64,000 nt of DNA from assembly GCA_963835855.1 (NCBI GenBank), contig CAWIHA010000028.1, positions 1-64,000 of the forward strand. Direction: 5' to 3'. The stretch comes from CAWIHA01 sp963835855 (lineage in GTDB: Bacteria > Acidobacteriota > Terriglobia > Bryobacterales > Bryobacteraceae). Positions 26,456 through 36,485 of the stretch are shown here, piece after piece (position 1 is the first letter of the stretch; every line of letters begins with the position of its first letter). The notes under the pieces were generated by a model. It saw only the letters and a program-made list of their open reading frames with translations. It did no database searches and was not told the origin of the DNA. The position numbers were made by a program, and so were the translations under genes.

Positions 26456-26918
26456 CTACCAGTTATGTGGAATATGAGCAAACTCTCGGCGCAGCCGGCC
26501 TGTGGTCGGGGTCTGGGGCGGTAGCCCCGGAAGACAGCGCAGCCAGTTCGCGCGCTGTTTGGCCGGCGGCGTCCGGACATCCCGGAGCGATTCGACCAGC
26601 TTGTCGTAGGCCGCGATGCCCTCTTCAACGGCGGCAAGCTCCGGCTCCGTCAGTGGGATCGTCTCCTGCAACCGGAGAAGGTTGGATTTTGCCTCGATCA
26701 TCTGCACGCGGGCAGACTCTTTGGGCAAGTAGAACGAGCACCTCGGGCATGCCAATCGGTGCGGACACTGCTCAAAGAAGTCGTACGTGCAGGCGCCGTG
26801 CCCGAGGTCGAAGAACCGCCAGGGCTCTTTGCCGCCGAGTCCGGTTCGAAGAGCGTCCTGGTCGATCAGGACTTCAACGGCCCGAACGTTCCGCTCGAAG
26901 TAGCCCGCCGAGGAGTTG
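26456..26918 (-). pseudogene. C-terminal fragment of a large tyrosine-type integrase
   Basis: The frame holds the Cys-rich tail of a family of long site-specific integrases: GHGACTYDFFEQCPHRLACP, then RCSFYLPKES, followed by helices (LTEPELAAVEEGIAAYDKLV). The catalytic Arg/His/Tyr domain upstream is missing. At about 26915 the homology is cut by the oppositely oriented HsdR fragment. A remnant of an element near tRNA-Leu. Confidence 0.65.
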
Positions 26919-27257
26919 ATCGCCCTGGCGAAGGACATGCGCGCGGCTAACAAACGCGGCGAGGACCTGAAGCTCACCGACGACGAGATCGCCTTCTACG
27001 ACGCCCTGGAAGTGAACGACAGCGCCGTGGCCGTGCTCGGCGACGAGAACCTACGCATGATCGCCCGCGAGCTGGTGGCCGCCTTGCATGCGAACACGTC
27101 CATCGACTGGGCGCTGAAGGAATCGGTACGTGCAAAGATCCGCGTCCTGGTAAAGCGAATCCTGCGAAAGTACGGCTACCCACCCGACAAGCAGGAGAAA
27201 GCGACGCAAACCATCCTGGAGCAGGCGGAAATGCTGTGCGCGGATTGGGCGGTGTAA
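26916..27257 (+). pseudogene. hsdR: C-terminal fragment of type I restriction subunit HsdR
   Basis: 113 residues matching the C-terminal (DUF3387-like) helical domain of Hsd[39 protein letters not shown] and [19 protein letters not shown]. The nuclease and helicase domains are absent and no hsdM or hsdS is in the window. It abuts the integrase tail head to head, so the junction at about 26916 is a rearrangement point. Confidence 0.75.
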
Positions 27258-27371
27258 AGCCGGATCGCCTTGATAGAACTCATGGGCTGCGGCGCATTTA
27301 CTATATCGCCTGGGGCGAGTGACGGCCGCGCTCCCGGCGCTCGTCTGTTTGTCTCACAGATCGTTTTCGCG

Positions 27372-29219
27372 TCAGCGCTCGTTTGCCTTCAGCACCTTCT
27401 TCCGCAGCCGTATCGAGCCCGGGGTCACTTCCACGTACTCGTCGGCACGGATGAACTCGATTGCCTGTTCCAGGTTGAGGATGCGCGGCGGCACCAGCCG
27501 GATCGCCTCGTCAGAGGTGGACGCACGCATGTTCGTGAGCTTCTTCTCTCTCACGATATTGACGTTCAGGTCCGCATCGCGCGCATTCTCGCCCACCACC
27601 ATGCCTTCATAAACCTCCATCCCCGGAGCCACGAAGATTGCCCCGCGCTCCTGAAGGTTGAAGATTGCGTACGCAGTCACCCGACCGGGCCGATCCGCGA
27701 CCAGCGACCCGGTTGGCCGCGCCGGCATGTCGCCCTGCCAGGGCGCGTACCCTTGAAACAGCGAGTTCATCACCGCGGTTCCGCGCGTGTCGGTCAGCAG
27801 CTCGGTGCGAATGCCGATCAACCCCCGCGAAGGCACATCGAAGTCCAGACGCACGCGCCCAGAGCCGTGGTTGACCATCTTCGTCATCTTCCCGCGGCGT
27901 TCCCCCATCTTCTCCATCACGACGCCTATGTACGCTTCCGGGCAATCCACCACTAGCAGTTCCATCGGCTCGTGCACACTGCCGCTCACCGCCCGCGTCA
28001 GAATCTCCGGCTTGCCCACCATCAGCTCGTAGCCCTCGCGTCGCATCATCTCGACCAGGATGGCGAGCTGCAGCTCGCCGCGTCCCATCACCTTGAATGC
28101 GTCCGGCCCGCCGGCTTCCTCAACCCACAATGAGACGTTGGTGAGCAGCTCCTTCTCCAGCCGCTCGCGCAGATGACGCGAGGTCACGTAGGTTCCCTCG
28201 CGCCCCGCCAGCGGCGACGTATTCACCGTCAGCGTCATTGCGATCGTCGGCTCATCCACTGGAATGTGTAGCAGCGGAGCCGGTGTCTCCGGGTGCGTGA
28301 CCGTCTCGCCGATCGTGATGCCTTCCACTCCGGCGATGGCCAGAATGTCACCGGGCCGGCCAAGCCTCTCCTCGACGCGCTTGAGCCCTTCGAAGGAGTA
28401 GAGCTTCGTGATCTTCGTCCGTTCGAAGGACCCGTCGAGCTTCGCGATGGCGACTTCGTCACCCAGGCGCAGCGTGCCCGAGAACACACGCCCGATGGCC
28501 AGCCTCCCCAGATAGTCGCTGTAATCCAGGTTGGCGACCAGCAGCTGCAGCACCGCCTCGGGGTCGCCCGCGGGTCCCGGAATATGCTTCAGAATTGCTT
28601 CAAACAGCGGCTCGAGGTCCTCCGAACCGTCCTCCTGCGATCGCTTGGCCACGCCAGCCTTGGCATTCGTGTAAATCACGGGAAACTCGAGTTGGTCCTC
28701 GGTGGCATCCAGATCGATGAACAGGTCGTAGATCTCGTTCAGCACGCTCTGAATGCGCGCGTCGGGACGGTCGATCTTGTTGATGACCACGATCTGCGGC
28801 AGCTTCGCCTCGAGCGCCTTCATCAGCACGTAGCGGGTCTGCGGCAGCGGCCCTTCGCTCGCGTCCACCAGCAGCATCACGCCGTCCACCAGCTTCAGCG
28901 CCCGCTCGACTTCCCCGCCAAAGTCGCTGTGCCCGGGCGTATCGACGATATTGATCTTGGTGCCGCGGTACCGGACGCCCGTCGTCTTAGCCAGAATGGT
29001 GATGCCGCGCTCCCGCTCGAGTTCGTTCGAGTCCATGACGCGCTCAACAACCGCCTCGTTCGCCCGGAAAATGCCGCTCTGCCTCAGCATAGCGTCCACG
29101 AGCGTCGTCTTCCCGTGATCCACGTGCGCAATGATGGCGATATTGCGGATGTCGCTGGGTGCTTCGTCACGTTCCGGGGCGCCGCCGGACCCGGCGCTGG
29201 ACGCCGTAGGAGTGCTCAC
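27372..29219 (-). CDS. typA: Translational GTPase TypA/BipA
   Basis: 615 residues, full length. G1 [17 protein letters not shown], switch I region ERERGITI, G3 [16 protein letters not shown]4 [13 protein letters not shown], then domain II, EF-G-like domains ([34 protein letters not shown]) and the TypA-specific C-terminal domain ([30 protein letters not shown]). It binds the ribosome and supports assembly and stress growth. The N-terminus has about 20 extra Gly/Ser/Ala residues. Single-gene unit; a chromosomal anchor between accessory regions. Confidence 0.97.
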   Translation of the reverse strand: MSTPTASSAGSGGAPERDEAPSDIRNIAIIAHVDHGKTTLVDAMLRQSGIFRANEAVVERVMDSNELERERGITILAKTTGVRYRGTKINIVDTPGHSDFGGEVERALKLVDGVMLLVDASEGPLPQTRYVLMKALEAKLPQIVVINKIDRPDARIQSVLNEIYDLFIDLDATEDQLEFPVIYTNAKAGVAKRSQEDGSEDLEPLFEAILKHIPGPAGDPEAVLQLLVANLDYSDYLGRLAIGRVFSGTLRLGDEVAIAKLDGSFERTKITKLYSFEGLKRVEERLGRPGDILAIAGVEGITIGETVTHPETPAPLLHIPVDEPTIAMTLTVNTSPLAGREGTYVTSRHLRERLEKELLTNVSLWVEEAGGPDAFKVMGRGELQLAILVEMMRREGYELMVGKPEILTRAVSGSVHEPMELLVVDCPEAYIGVVMEKMGERRGKMTKMVNHGSGRVRLDFDVPSRGLIGIRTELLTDTRGTAVMNSLFQGYAPWQGDMPARPTGSLVADRPGRVTAYAIFNLQERGAIFVAPGMEVYEGMVVGENARDADLNVNIVREKKLTNMRASTSDEAIRLVPPRILNLEQAIEFIRADEYVEVTPGSIRLRKKVLKANER

Positions 29220-29506
29220 CTTTCCATGTTCACACGGAGCGCGTTCGCCTGCGACAAAGGCAGGTAGTGTGTGTTCCTCCCAAAGTGTTTGGCTCCACGG
29301 GATGAATTCGAACTGCCGTTGACAGCGGTGTACGCACCGGATTTATTGACCCACGACCTGCGGCCGGGCCTGATATTCAGCATTATCGCTAGCTATCTGC
29401 GGGAACCGCGACGTGCTCGCCGTGGGCGCGCCCGCGGGTACCGGGGGCAAACATGGCGGGACGGGCGGCGCTTCTGTTGGCTGCCCTTGCTAGTAGAATC
29501 AATGGA

Positions 29507-32233
29507 ATGCCGCTTGCCATTCCGCATTCCAGGCGTTTTTGGGTGCCTCGCGAAGACGACCCTGACCTCTCCGATGGGGGATTCCTGGTCGATCCTGAGT
29601 TGGAACTCGCACAGAACAGAACCTCGACCGCCGTGCCGTTTGAATCGATCGGAATGTTCCCCGTTTTGGGGCTATTGGGAGAGCCGGGAATCGGCAAAAG
29701 CACTGCGCTCAAGAGCGATCATGATCGGATCAAGGCCAGTGTGTCGAAGGCCAGAGAACCTGTTTTCTGGGTTGACCTCAGTCTGTACGGAAGCGATGCA
29801 TTACTTGACCAGAAGGTATTCCGGTCCAAGCGCTTCAGATTATTGAAAGGCGTGGATAAGGCCCATATTTTTTTCGACGGCCTCGATGAGTGTCTGCTGC
29901 GAGTTCCCAACATCGTCGGGCTGCTGCTGGAATTTCTCTCCGAACTGCCCGCCGATCGTCTGTCGCTTCGGATCGCTTGCCGGACGGCTGACTGGCCGGT
30001 GGAACTGGAATCTGGCCTCCGGGAATTTGGGGGGCCAGCTTCGGTCGGCGTTTACCAGTTGTCACCACTGCGCCGCCGCGACGTGCGCCAAGCTGTCGAG
30101 GACCGAAAGCTTTCCCCTGACGACTTTCTGAGCGAGGTCGCCCACCTTGGGGCCGCCCCGCTCGCAAGCAGGCCGATTACCTTGCGGTTTTTGTTAGATT
30201 CCTTCGGCAGGGGCGAAGGGCTACCGTCGCGGAGAACCGATTTGTACCGCGAGGGTTGTTGTGTTCTGTGCGACGAATGGCGGGAACGTCGAAAGCGGGA
30301 CCAACACCTTTCGAGCGGGCTGCGATTCGCCGTCGCGAGCCGCGTTGCGGCGGCAGTCATATTCGGCTGGCACACTGCCATCTGGACGGCTCCACGCGGC
30401 CAGCTACCACCAGGCCGAGATGTGCGCGCGCATGAACTCCTCGGGCGTGATGAGAGCTTCGAAAGAGAGACCATACAAGAGGTCGGTCCGAGCGTGATGA
30501 CTGAAACGCTCGACACGGGGTTGTTTCGGTCCAGAGGCGAGCATCGGCTCGGATTCTCGCACCAGACCTACGCGGAATATCTGGCGGCCCAGTACCTTGT
30601 GGCACGACGCGTGCCAGTGTCTGCCATTCTCGGGCTGATTTTTCATGAAGACGGCTCAGGCAAAATCGTGCCCCAATTGCGCGATACGGCTGCGTGGCTG
30701 GCAGCCATGCTGCCGGAAGTCTGCCAGGCGGTTCTCGCCAAAGACCCGGAGGCCATTCTCCTCGCCGACGATGCACCGTTGGCGGAAGCAGACCGGGCGG
30801 GTCTGGTTCGTGAACTTTTGCGGGCGTACGATTCCGGGGAGTTGATCGACGAACGCGTAGTGCGCACATTTGGTAAACGTCTGGATGGCGCACGTCTGAC
30901 ATACCCAGGGCTCGATGCTGACTTGAAGCCATACGTCCGGGGCCAGAACAAGGGGATTACCGTCCGAAGGGTCGCAATTTTGATCACTGAACTGACCAGG
31001 CAAACCGCGCTACAGCAAGATCTGCTGGATGTGGCTCTCAGTGAAGACGAGCCGCACGAAGTGCGGACCATTGCCGTCCTGGCGATCGGAAAAATTGGCG
31101 ACGAGAAAGCGAAAGCCTCCTTGAAACGGCTCGCAACCGACACTGCTGTCAACGATCCCGACGACGAGTTGAAAGGCGGCGCACTCATCGCAACTTGGCC
31201 GAAACACTTGACGGCGGAAGAGCTGTTCTCGGCTTTGTCGCTGCGCAAGAAACCAAATTTAAACGGTCTGTATCAATTATTCTTTTGGCGCGACATCGCG
31301 TCACATCTTCAGGCCCGAGACATGTGCATCGCCTTGGATTGGGCAAGCCGCCATGCGAATGGCTCGCCAGCGCAAGTTGATCCGCTGCGGACCGCCAGTT
31401 TCGCGCTCGTAGTGGCGGCAATCGACTTCTTTCAGGAGCCTGGCGTCTGCGAGCGCCTCGCCGATATCCTCCTTGCGAGCGTGAGATCATCCTCCGTTCG
31501 TCGCGAACAGATTGCGGCGAAGCTGCAGGCGAACCCGGACGGGCGGCGTGCAATCGCGAGTCTTGCTATCCGGAAAGCACCGGATCTCTGGAGTACGCGG
31601 GAACTGGCCAGGATGGGTCTCATCCTCAAGGAGGACACGCCATTCCTTCTCTCCGAGCTGAACCCCAATGCCTTCAGTGACGAGCAGCGCAAGATCGGTT
31701 TATTGATCCGCGACATCCTTTGCTGCGTTCCGTGGATGGAAATTGAGGGCTTCGATCAGGTCGTGGCAATCGCGCGGACCAACCCAGCGCTGTTAGAGAT
31801 GTTGCAGCCAGTTCTGGGGCCTGTTGAATGGCCCTCGGCGGAAGCAGAGCGTTTGAAAGCGGAATACGAGGCCGGACGGCTACTCGAAGAGACGCTTCCG
31901 CCGCCGGAGTTGCCGCTACAAGATGAGTTGCTCGCCGCTTTGGCCACCGGTGATGATTTCGTCTTCGAACGTGCCTGTTGCTGCCTGTTGGGCGACTCCC
32001 TTTTGCTGCAAAACCGGGACGACGAACTGTTGCCGCGATGGGCAAGCCTGGGACCGGAGATTCAAGGCAGCGTGGTGGAGTCCGCGGCGGCGTACTTAAG
32101 AAGAAAGTGTCCCATCAACGATCTTGGATGGATCTGTTTGGGCCAACTGCCTTACCGGGTCATGTTCGGCTTTTGGGCTCTGCGGCTGCTTAGCGTGAAT
32201 GCGCCGGCGACCTTCAGTTCTATCAGCGAGTAG
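29507..32233 (+). CDS. STAND/NACHT-like NTPase, N-terminal part up to an in-frame TAG
   Basis: 908 codons from the ATG at 29507 (a longer frame starts at 29453). Walker A LGLLGEPGIGKSTALKS at about residues 54-70 and Walker B HIFFDGLDECLLR at about 120-132, the DGLDE form typical of NACHT-clade STAND NTPases. FSHQTYAEYLAAQYLV (the NACHT 'F.H.tf.Eyl.A' motif) closes the NTPase module. From about 450 on come HEAT-like helical repeats (VRTIAVLAIGKIGDEKAKASL). Little sequence precedes the P-loop, so an N-terminal effector domain is tiny or absent. The TAG at 32231-32233 is in frame with the next 500 codons. In bacteria such proteins are often antiphage sensors; that role is inferred from family and context. 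Confidence 0.85.
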   Translation: MPLAIPHSRRFWVPREDDPDLSDGGFLVDPELELAQNRTSTAVPFESIGMFPVLGLLGEPGIGKSTALKSDHDRIKASVSKAREPVFWVDLSLYGSDALLDQKVFRSKRFRLLKGVDKAHIFFDGLDECLLRVPNIVGLLLEFLSELPADRLSLRIACRTADWPVELESGLREFGGPASVGVYQLSPLRRRDVRQAVEDRKLSPDDFLSEVAHLGAAPLASRPITLRFLLDSFGRGEGLPSRRTDLYREGCCVLCDEWRERRKRDQHLSSGLRFAVASRVAAAVIFGWHTAIWTAPRGQLPPGRDVRAHELLGRDESFERETIQEVGPSVMTETLDTGLFRSRGEHRLGFSHQTYAEYLAAQYLVARRVPVSAILGLIFHEDGSGKIVPQLRDTAAWLAAMLPEVCQAVLAKDPEAILLADDAPLAEADRAGLVRELLRAYDSGELIDERVVRTFGKRLDGARLTYPGLDADLKPYVRGQNKGITVRRVAILITELTRQTALQQDLLDVALSEDEPHEVRTIAVLAIGKIGDEKAKASLKRLATDTAVNDPDDELKGGALIATWPKHLTAEELFSALSLRKKPNLNGLYQLFFWRDIASHLQARDMCIALDWASRHANGSPAQVDPLRTASFALVVAAIDFFQEPGVCERLADILLASVRSSSVRREQIAAKLQANPDGRRAIASLAIRKAPDLWSTRELARMGLILKEDTPFLLSELNPNAFSDEQRKIGLLIRDILCCVPWMEIEGFDQVVAIARTNPALLEMLQPVLGPVEWPSAEAERLKAEYEAGRLLEETLPPPELPLQDELLAALATGDDFVFERACCCLLGDSLLLQNRDDELLPRWASLGPEIQGSVVESAAAYLRRKCPINDLGWICLGQLPYRVMFGFWALRLLSVNAPATFSSISE

Positions 32234-33736
32234 GTTTGGCGGGATTGGATGCCCTGCGTGTTTGGTGATCCTTATTCGGATTCTGTCGTCGATGCACGCC
32301 ATGAGGTTATTCTCAAGGCCGCATATCGATTCGCGCCGGATCGTTTCCTCGAAGTACTTGAGGCTTTCATTGATGGGCAAAATGAATACTTGGGTACGGT
32401 TCATGTTCTCGACCGCCTCGTACCTGTATGGGACGATAGAACCGCTAAGTTATTGAGGGCCAAGCTGGTCGGGCACGGCATCAGGCCGCAGGCCTTTGCA
32501 AAGATTCTAAGGGTGTTGATTGAAGCTGGCGATGACCTCGCGGTGCAGATCGCAACTGATCTGGTAACGAGCATGCCGGCCGATCCCGATATTGATGTTG
32601 GCCGGCCTTTGGCCGCTGCACTTCAGTTGTTGTCCCGAGACGCGGTCGCCGGTTGGCACATCGTCTGGCAAGCGGTTGAAGCAAACGGCGGTTTTGCGCA
32701 GGAGTGGTTTGCAGACCTTGCAAGGGACCCATACAGTAGAACTACTCGCGACTTGGTCCAGCACCTTCGTGAAGACCAACTTGCCGACATGTACATCTGG
32801 CTGGTGAAAAATAGCGCGGCGACTCGCGAAGAACATGCATTGGGGACGATTACCCCCGAAAAGGCGTTAGTTTGGCTGAGTCGGGTCGTCATCGACGATT
32901 TGGGCAAGCGCGGGACTCCGGAAGCATCTCGGCAAATCCGCCGAATCAAAGAGAACCTGCCTGACCAGCCGATCGAGTTTGTCGAAAAGTTCGCGGAAGA
33001 ACTGGCTCGGAGAAATACCTGGCGGCCTCTGTCGCCATCGGAATTGCTCGATCACGTTACCGCTCTACATACGGGGCCCTCGGCCGAAGTGACCTCCGGC
33101 GAGGTCGGAATTCCTGCCGAAGGCGAGCAGGGGATTGGTCGGTCAATCCCGGTTGACCAGCGGCGATTCCGTAAGGAGGGCGACGTTTGGCATTTGCAGT
33201 TCGATAACACGCCCGTCTTGGTGAAGGATAGGATCGGAATGGCGTATATCGCCTACTTGTTACGCTCGCCCGGGACTTCCTTAGGCTGCGTCGAGTTGCA
33301 GGCTGCAGCGCGCGGGAATACTCTTCGGCGCTTACGGCTTGATACACAGGAACGAACTCAACTGGACTCCCCCGGGTCCGTTCCAGACGAGATTCTTGAT
33401 GTGACTGCGCGCAGAGAATACAGGGACCGCCTTGATTCAATTGAAAGCGAGTTGCGCCAAGCTAACGAAAACAACGACCTCGGTCAAGTTGAACGCCTAA
33501 AGGGCGAAAAAGAGTTTATCCTCAAGGAGTTGCGATCAGCTACGGCATTGGCTGGCCGTCCCCGGATGTTCACGACTGAAGCTGAGAGAGCTCGCAAGGC
33601 GGTCGCCGAAGCGATCAAAGATGCGCTGAAGGTAATCGGGAAGCACCATCCCCAATTGGCGAAGCACCTGCGCAAGCGAATAAAGCGAGGCATATCATGC
33701 TGCTACAACGGTTACGGCATCGTGTGGGAAGCCTGA
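32234..33736 (+). CDS. STAND NTPase, C-terminal part after the in-frame TAG
   Basis: The same reading frame continues without a break after the TAG (VWRDWMPCVFGDP...), giving 500 more codons; the first ATG is at 32249. It has more helical repeats (LARDPYSRTTRDLVQHL), then a domain with FRKEGDVWHLQFDNTPV and DRIGMAYIAYLLRSPG, and a charged terminal helix bundle (REYRDRLDSIESELRQANEN; ERARKAVAEAIKDALKVI; LAKHLRKRIKRGISCCYNG). This ending is shared with large AAA/LuxR-type signalling ATPases. It is almost certainly the C-terminus of the preceding protein (about 1409 residues if the stop is read through or repaired). No ribosome-binding site supports independent translation. Confidence 0.8.
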   Translation, partial: VWRDWMPCVFGDPYSDSVVDARHEVILKAAYRFAPDRFLEVLEAFIDGQNEYLGTVHVLDRLVPVWDDRTAKLLRAKLVGHGIRPQAFAKILRVLIEAGDDLAVQIATDLVTSMPADPDIDVGRPLAAALQLLSRDAVAGWHIVWQAVEANGGFAQEWFADLARDPYSRTTRDLVQHLREDQLADMYIWLVKNSAATREEHALGTITPEKALVWLSRVVIDDLGKRGTPEASRQIRRIKENLPDQPIEFVEKFAEELARRNTWRPLSPSELLDHVTALHTGPSAEVTSGEVGIPAEGEQGIGRSIPVDQRRFRKEGDVWHLQFDNTPVLVKDRIGMAYIAYLLRSPGTSLGCVELQAAARGNTLRRLRLDTQERTQLDSPGSVPDEILDVTARREYRDRLDSIESELRQANENNDLGQVERLKGEKEFILKELRSATALAGRPRMFTTEAERARKAVAEAIKDALKVIGKHHPQLAKHLRKRIKRGISCCYNGYGIVWEA

Positions 33737-33852
33737 TCTCGCGTGGAAAACTGAAACCCCCTTGTTTATGGTGAGTTGAAGCCAGTTTCCCAGTTTCCCG
33801 CCACCTAAGGCGTGGGAAACTGGGAAACAACCTTCCGGCCGAATCCGGTGGC

Positions 33853-35889
33853 TCAATCGATTCCTTCCGGAGCCAAGCTGTACAGTGTCGAGTTCTTCGG
33901 CCTCGGTGTCTTGTACCAAGGACCGTTCTTAAGGCACTCTTCTACCTGCCTCTTGGTGCAGCCTCGCCCCTGAGCGAGCTTGACGAGCTGCGACTGATTG
34001 CTGCCGGGTTTAGCCGCGACGATTTCAGAAAGGATCTCCCCAACGGTTTGGGTCGGTGTGTGATTCTCGCACTCAATGAACCCCCGTCTCTGGCAGAATT
34101 CCAGCCCGAAGTTCTGGCCCGGCGCCAGGCGCCCTTTGAAACAGTTCATGTACAGCTTCCCGAGCTTCTCCGGTCTGTTATCAGCACGCCGAAGCAGGTA
34201 AGCGGTATCGACGGCGGCCTTGATGTCTGACGAGCCGCGGTACAGCTTGGCCGTCTCGGCCTTCCCCGCGTTATGCAGAACGACGACTGCACTTCCGAGG
34301 TTGGCCAGCGCACGGAAGTGGCGCATGAAGGCCCGGGTTTCGGTCGAAGATTGTTCTGATCCGGAGTGGAACTCGATCAGCGAGTCGTAAATGATGAGTC
34401 CCTGGTGCACGCGCGCAAACTCGTGGACAACCGTACTCAGAGGACCCGGCGGCGGGCACGTGTTCCAGCCGCCCCATATCGTCAGGTCCGGAGTCTCGGC
34501 GATGCCCAAGTCTCCCAATCTCTGCTTGACCACATAAAGAGGATTCTCGCCGTCCAGATACAGCACCTTGCTCTGCTTCACCCGCCGCCCGAGAATGGGG
34601 GAGCCGTGGGCCACGCATCCCGCGATGTAGTAGGCCAGCCACGTCTTGCCAGTGCCACTCTCGGCACAGATTAGCGTAACGCTGCCGTTCGCGACCATCT
34701 CTTCGACGCACCACTCGAGGTTTGCTTCCAGGTTCCATACGCTCGGAATCTGTGACAGATCGGTTATAGCAGGCGCCGTTTCGGCGGAAGCCTCCGAGGC
34801 TGCGGGTGATGCGTCGTCGCTTTGGAGAGAACCCGGATCAACGACTCTGCGGAGTGCCCTCCAGTCGTTCTGGGCGCAACTGTTGTGCAGGCAGCGATAG
34901 CACAGCGCTCCGGACGGCAATTCGATGATGGCGGGCTTCTGATGCTCGGGGCTGAACGGACATGTTCGCAGTGTCCACCGTCGCCCGCCGTTGTATGGTT
35001 CCGGGCCCTTGATTATTTCGAGGCCACCTGAGGCAAGCCAGTCCTCGATCTTGAAACGGTGAGGCGGCGATGTGCTGCTAGCGCGAGCAGTGGCCAGCGG
35101 CGCCGCACTCTCCGCCTCCTTCGTCAGCGATTCGAGCGCTTCAAGCGACACCGGCTCAATGCGCTCTGGTTCCTCCAGAATGCAGGCGCGCCGATGTGGC
35201 CGCTCTGGGGTGGTATCACCCTTGCGCGCCAGGGTCCCGTAAAGCTTACAGATGCGGGCGGCTGTCCCGGTAGATTGGTCCACCGTAACGGTTCCGTCCG
35301 AGAACCTGCTGGCGAGCACCTGCAGACAGGCTTTTACGAGTTCGCCGGCCCGGGCAAGATTCAGCGGCGGCAGTGGGTATAGCAGGTGCCCGCCATTGGC
35401 AGAGTCGGCTATGACCGGCTCCGGCCATGCGCGTGATCGCAGGAATTCGCGTATCCGAAGTGTCTGCTGAAGAGCGGCTTGATGCTCGTCCTCCGTAGCC
35501 GAGATGCCCGCCGGCCGATTGGCATCCACATCTATGTACAACCAGCGCCGCTGGATGATGTCGGCGTCCGTCGTCGTGTGTTTGGGTTTTGCCTGCAGTC
35601 GGTTATCGGCACGAGCCAGGAGGGCGGGGTTGAAGCGGTTCAGCACGACATAAACGCCCTCGGCGCGGCCATCCAGATACCGGATCGCATCACGAATGGC
35701 CTCCTCACGCTCGAAGTTGAAATAGCCTGAATAGGTTGCGCCGGCCCGATTACGGGTCTGGCCGACGTTTAGCGCCCGGATCTCAATCACGTCCCCCGGT
35801 TCGAACAGCAATCCGATGGTGTGCAACGCATTCTCCGCCACCCGCTCGGCTGCGCCGCTGTTGCCGTTCGGGTTGGTCGCGCTTCCCAT
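33853..35889 (-). CDS. Primase plus RecA-type ATPase replication protein of a mobile element
   Basis: 678 residues. N-terminal archaeo-eukaryotic-primase-like domain: RRWLYIDVDANRPAG (metal-binding DVD), ADSANGGHLLYPLPPLN (GGH) and TGTAARICKLYGTLARKGD. The middle has CPFSPEHQ...LCYRCLHNSC, a Zn-ribbon-like Cys cluster. The C-terminal RecA/RepA-like ATPase has CAESGTGKTWLAYYIAG (Walker A), KVLYLDGENPLYVVKQRLG and GLIIYDSLIEFHSGSEQ (Walker B). Together this is a self-contained primase-helicase like those of satellites and plasmids. Its ATG overlaps the stop of the small upstream gene (ATGA), so the two are coupled. It is part of the 29.5-38 kb element. Confidence 0.85.
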   Translation of the reverse strand: MGSATNPNGNSGAAERVAENALHTIGLLFEPGDVIEIRALNVGQTRNRAGATYSGYFNFEREEAIRDAIRYLDGRAEGVYVVLNRFNPALLARADNRLQAKPKHTTTDADIIQRRWLYIDVDANRPAGISATEDEHQAALQQTLRIREFLRSRAWPEPVIADSANGGHLLYPLPPLNLARAGELVKACLQVLASRFSDGTVTVDQSTGTAARICKLYGTLARKGDTTPERPHRRACILEEPERIEPVSLEALESLTKEAESAAPLATARASSTSPPHRFKIEDWLASGGLEIIKGPEPYNGGRRWTLRTCPFSPEHQKPAIIELPSGALCYRCLHNSCAQNDWRALRRVVDPGSLQSDDASPAASEASAETAPAITDLSQIPSVWNLEANLEWCVEEMVANGSVTLICAESGTGKTWLAYYIAGCVAHGSPILGRRVKQSKVLYLDGENPLYVVKQRLGDLGIAETPDLTIWGGWNTCPPPGPLSTVVHEFARVHQGLIIYDSLIEFHSGSEQSSTETRAFMRHFRALANLGSAVVVLHNAGKAETAKLYRGSSDIKAAVDTAYLLRRADNRPEKLGKLYMNCFKGRLAPGQNFGLEFCQRRGFIECENHTPTQTVGEILSEIVAAKPGSNQSQLVKLAQGRGCTKRQVEECLKNGPWYKTPRPKNSTLYSLAPEGID

Positions 35890-36261
35890 CAGCGGCTCCG
35901 ATCAGAAGCAGCGTTGGTGCCACCAGCGTCCGGACCCCACTCGATCTCCGCGCTGACGGGAAGGCCGTAGCGGACCTCAATCGTCCGGATTTCGCCGTTT
36001 TGCAGGCGTTCGAAGATTGCCAGCAGTTCGACGATCCCGCCCTTGATCCGAAAATCGGCATAGGCGAGCCTCTGGTCGCGGGCCGTTGTCGGCGCCGACG
36101 CCCATTTTTATCTTCTGAATCACACGGGGCGGAGGATCGAAAACAGGCTGGCCACCTCGGACGGCCAATGCCTCGATGCGGCCGAAGTTCAACGCCTGCA
36201 GCAACTCGATGAGACGAGCCAATGAGGGGGTCAAAGAAGATTTTGTAATTGGTTGATTCAA
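35889..36261 (-). pseudogene. Small element protein coupled to the replication gene, frameshifted
   Basis: First frame from the ATG at 36261: LARLIELLQALNFGRIEALA, then VFDPPPRVIQKIKMG and NGPRPEARL. Second frame: ADFRIKGGIVELLAIFERL, QNGEIRTIEVRYGLP, to a TGA at 35891-35889. One extra base near 36060-36062 (CGCCTATGCC, expected CGCCTTGCC) separates them. Intact, it would be about 123 residues and is a recurring small protein upstream of such primase-helicases, function unknown to me. The stop/start overlap with the replication gene is retained. Confidence 0.7.
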
Positions 36262-36378
36262 AGCCGCTTCCTTCTTGAAACGAATTTTGAGGAGCGGCCC
36301 GGTGGGGAGATAGAGCCTGCGGATTGCGGTTCCGTGCGCCCTATCTTCGGCAGCCCAGGCAACGCCTCAAAAGGGGAT

Positions 36379-36420
36379 GCGCCAGAAACGATCTGGCAAT
36401 TGCCAGACGGTTTCTGGCGC
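36379..36420. promoter_or_regulatory. 42-bp near-perfect palindrome between rep and int
   Basis: The outer arms GCGCCAGAAAC/GTTTCTGGCGC enclose the perfect 16-bp palindrome TCTGGCAATTGCCAGA (36392-36407). It lies in the 224-bp divergent gap between the replication genes (minus) and the integrase (plus), the usual position for an operator or replication control site. Confidence 0.7.
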
Positions 36421-36485
36421 CCTCCTCGGCAGGAGCGGTTTTCCGCTGGGCCGGTCGGTCTGGCGTAAGGCCGCGAGCCACTTGA

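Noticed and set aside
29290..29330. tRNA-like fragment at the left of the STAND gene (CCACGGGATGAATTCGAACTGCC)
   Set aside because: It has a T-loop-like ATTCGAA, but the flanking bases do not form a T-stem or acceptor; it does not match the 3'-half at 37921.
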